From assembly GCA_050329415.1 (NCBI GenBank), contig JBHJOS010000045.1:1-21173 (forward strand): a DNA stretch of 21,173 nt, read 5' to 3'. This stretch comes from JANNOG01 sp050329415 (lineage in GTDB: Bacteria; Actinomycetota; Actinomycetes; Actinomycetales; JBBAYJ01). The notes below the pieces were generated by a model. That model saw only the letters and a program-made list of their open reading frames with translations, was not told the origin of the DNA and did not search any database. The translations under genes were made by a program, and so were the position numbers. This document shows, piece by piece, positions 19,001-21,173 of this stretch; within the stretch, counting starts at the first letter, position 1; each line of letters opens with the position of its first letter.

Positions 19001-21173
19001 TGCCCGGACCCCGCCCGTCCGTCCGGGCCGCCCGCGCGGCCCTCGGACGGGGGCAGGCACTGCTCGCGATGGCCCACGCCGTCACCGAGGCGGACCGCCG
19101 GGTGCACGCGGACGTCGAGCAGGCCGCCGAGGCGGCCCGCGCCGACGCGGTCCGCGCCGCCCTCGCCGCCACCCCCGTGGACCAGCTGTCGGAGGTCGCG
19201 GCCCGGCTCCCGCTGCGGGCCCTGGAGCGGGCCGGCCTGCACAGCGTTGCCGACGTGCTCGACGTCCCGCTCGACGACTCCCCGGCGGGGCTCGCCGCCC
19301 GGGCTCGGACCAGCCCTGCGAGCGCGTCGGCCGTGCACGGTGCCGCCCGCGAGTACGCCGCTGCCCTCGCCGGGCGGACTCCCGTGCGGATCGCCGACGA
19401 CCGCGAGGACACCGCCGCCACGCGACTCGTCGTCGCGCTGCACCGCTACCGCCGGTGCGCGCCCGCGCTCGGCAAGGTGGCCACGCCGGCCCGGCAGCTC
19501 GGCAGCGACCTGCCGCCGCTGCTGGATGCCGCGGCCAGGACGGGCAGCCGGCTGCGGCTGCTGGTGGCCGGGGCCCGGCGGCGCGCGACGGCGCAGGAGA
19601 CCCTGGCCCGGGTCGCCGCCGTCGTCGACCAGGCGGACGCCGGCCGCCTCACGGCCCGCCTGGACCGGGCGGCCGCTGCGGCGGCCCGGCCTCCCGCGTC
19701 GCCGCGGGTGGCGTGGCGCGACTACGAGCGCAAGGCCGCGGAGTACCACACGAGCGTCGAGGAGGTCCTCGGCGCCGGCCGGGACCTGCAGGCCGCCCGC
19801 GGGCATCTGCCGGAGGAGGTCGCCGCCCACGTCCAGCTCCAGGAGCTCGACGGCACCCACCGGCGGGGGGCGCTGCGGGGGGACCAGGCTTTCGGCGCCC
19901 GGTTCGCGCTGGCCCAGCGGCGCGTCCTGCTCGGCGACGAGATGGGGCTCGGCAAGACCGTCCAGGCGATCGCCGCGATGGCGCACCTGCGGGCGATCGA
20001 CCGCACCCACTTCCTCGTGGTGTGCCCGGCGAGCGTGCTCGTCAACTGGACCCGGGAGGTGTCCGCCCGGTCGCGGCTGCGGGTCCACCGCCTGCACGGC
20101 GACGACCGCGAGGCGGCCGCAGCGGCCTGGAGCCGCCACGGCGGCGTCGGTGTCACGACCTTCGACGCCCTGCGGGCGCTGCCTGCGGACCTGCCGGCCC
20201 CAGCCATGCTGGTCGTCGACGAGGCGCACTACGTGAAGAACCCCGGCGCCCAGCGATCCGCCGCCGTGGCGGCCTGGGCCGAGCGCGCCGAGCGGGTGCT
20301 GTTCCTCACCGGCACCCCGCTGGAGAACCGGGTCGGCGAGTTCACCGCCCTGGTGTCGCAGCTGCAGCCCGCACTCGTGCCGGCCGCGGCGGCAGCGCCC
20401 GGACCCCACGCGTTCCGCCGCGCGGTGGCCCCCGCGTACCTGCGCCGGAACACCGAGGACGTCCTCGGGGAGCTGCCCCCGCTGGTCCGGGTGGAGGACT
20501 GGGTGGAACTCCGGGCCGCCGACGCCGACGCCTACCGGGAGGCGGTCGCGGCCGGGAACTTCATGGCCATGCGGCGGGCCGCGTACGCGCCCGGCCACCG
20601 GGCCGGCTCGGCGAAGCTCGACCGGCTGTGCGACATCGTCGAGGAGGCCGCCGCCAACGCGCGGAAGGTCGTGGTGTTCTCCAACTTCCGCGATGTGCTG
20701 CGCGTGGCTGCCGAGGCCGTCGCCGCGTCCTGCCCGGTCGTCGGGCCGGTGAGCGGCAGCGTCCGGGCCGCCGACCGGCAGGCGCTGGTCGACGAGTTCG
20801 CGGGCGTGGCGGGCGGCGCCGTGCTCGTGTCGCAGATCCAGGCCGGCGGGGTCGGGCTCAACATGCAGGCGGCCTCGGTCGTCGTCCTCTGCGAGCCGCA
20901 GCTGAAACCGACGATCGAGGACCAGGCGGTGGCCCGGGCGCACCGGATGGGCCAGGTCCGCTCGGTCCAGGTCCACCGGTTGCTGGCCGCGGACAGCGTC
21001 GACGAGCGCCTGCTCGAGCTGCTGCGTGCCAAGACCGAGCTGTTCGACGACCACGCCCGGCGCAGCGAGACCGCCGCCGCGGCACCCGCGGCCCTCGACG
21101 TGTCGGACGCCGAGCTGGCCCGTCGGGTGGTGGCCGACGAGCAGCGGCGGCTGGCCGTCGGCCCGGGCGGGGG
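19000..21173 (+). CDS. SNF2-family DNA helicase/translocase (3'-partial)
   Basis: An open frame from GTG 19000 with no stop to the window end, 724 codons. Residues 1-300 are Ala-rich and helical with a possible helix-hairpin-helix, 'LPLRALERAGLHSVADVLDVP' split around residues 71-91. The SNF2 ATPase follows: motif I 'LLGDEMGLGKTVQAIAAM' (K319), Ia 'FLVVCPASVLVNWTREV', II 'LVVDEAHYVKNP' with DEAH at 407-410, III 'LFLTGTPLENRVGEF', IV 'KVVVFSNFRDVL', V 'QIQAGGVGLNMQAASVV' and VI 'EDQAVARAHRMGQVRSVQVHRL'. All key residues for ATP hydrolysis are present. Such proteins translocate on duplex DNA, usually in repair or remodelling of protein-DNA complexes. The HhH suggests structured-DNA binding. Start fixed by a -10 element. 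Divergent from the 5'-nucleotidase. Confidence 0.93.
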   Translation, partial: MPGPRPSVRAARAALGRGQALLAMAHAVTEADRRVHADVEQAAEAARADAVRAALAATPVDQLSEVAARLPLRALERAGLHSVADVLDVPLDDSPAGLAARARTSPASASAVHGAAREYAAALAGRTPVRIADDREDTAATRLVVALHRYRRCAPALGKVATPARQLGSDLPPLLDAAARTGSRLRLLVAGARRRATAQETLARVAAVVDQADAGRLTARLDRAAAAAARPPASPRVAWRDYERKAAEYHTSVEEVLGAGRDLQAARGHLPEEVAAHVQLQELDGTHRRGALRGDQAFGARFALAQRRVLLGDEMGLGKTVQAIAAMAHLRAIDRTHFLVVCPASVLVNWTREVSARSRLRVHRLHGDDREAAAAAWSRHGGVGVTTFDALRALPADLPAPAMLVVDEAHYVKNPGAQRSAAVAAWAERAERVLFLTGTPLENRVGEFTALVSQLQPALVPAAAAAPGPHAFRRAVAPAYLRRNTEDVLGELPPLVRVEDWVELRAADADAYREAVAAGNFMAMRRAAYAPGHRAGSAKLDRLCDIVEEAAANARKVVVFSNFRDVLRVAAEAVAASCPVVGPVSGSVRAADRQALVDEFAGVAGGAVLVSQIQAGGVGLNMQAASVVVLCEPQLKPTIEDQAVARAHRMGQVRSVQVHRLLAADSVDERLLELLRAKTELFDDHARRSETAAAAPAALDVSDAELARRVVADEQRRLAVGPGG

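Noticed and set aside
18928..21054. 708-residue open frame on the minus strand
   Set aside because: It is antisense to the SNF2 gene, which has all helicase motifs in order; long shadow frames are normal at this GC content. Its own sequence is low-complexity Arg/Pro/Gly with no domain.

Overview
This is a very GC-rich chromosomal window from a high-GC actinomycete (Actinomycetota). Codon third positions are almost all G or C. The genes point the same way: CarD, LpqE, SenX3/RegX3, the mycothiol enzyme MshA, an HbhA-like protein, RsiG (the c-di-GMP-responsive anti-sigma factor of sporulating actinomycetes) and GlnR. Several neighbourhoods match Mycobacterium tuberculosis gene order from memory: carD/ispD divergent from lpqE (Rv3582c-Rv3584), mshA-ybjN-gpm1-senX3-regX3 (Rv0486-Rv0491), HTH-hbhA-DUF2516 (Rv0474-Rv0476), and ygfZ/nitrobindin/glnR (Rv0811c-Rv0818). 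With RsiG present, a Pseudonocardiales- or Geodermatophilales-like organism is my best guess; the lineage is inferred, not proven.

Layout. 1-342: 3' end of a homoserine-dehydrogenase-like SAF protein (+). 385-1579: carD and a degenerate ispD (-), divergent from the lipoprotein gene lpqE (+, 1774-2349). 2398-7258: regX3, senX3, gpm1 and a single ORF fusing MshA to a YbjN domain (all -). 7372-11269: a tightly packed five-gene minus-strand cluster read in the order XRE regulator, HbhA-like protein, DUF2516 protein, membrane histidine-kinase-like protein, second membrane protein. 11475-13351: an APC permease and rsiG (-). 13515-16075: ygfZ, a nitrobindin, a 33-residue membrane protein and a polytopic membrane protein (-). 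16144-16860: glnR (+). 17015-18829: secreted 5'-nucleotidase (-). 19000-21173: SNF2-family ATPase (+), running off the window.

How it works together. The window is regulator-rich: global transcription (CarD), phosphate (SenX3/RegX3, with a possible PHO-like site before the 5'-nucleotidase), nitrogen (GlnR), development via c-di-GMP (RsiG), and an apparently autoregulated XRE operon carrying an HbhA-like protein and an unpaired kinase-like couple. Six genes (lpqE, senX3, mshA-ybjN, the XRE gene, the 33-aa ORF and the SNF2 gene) begin 6-7 nt after a TANNNT -10 element, indicating leaderless mRNAs and helping fix their starts.

No tRNA, rRNA, CRISPR array, insertion sequence or prophage was seen. 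The most interesting points are the MshA-YbjN fusion, the five-gene operon behind a perfect operator palindrome, an 18-bp tandem repeat that copies the gpm1 stop codon, a SenX3 without an obvious membrane anchor, and an IspD that has lost its signature catalytic residues.
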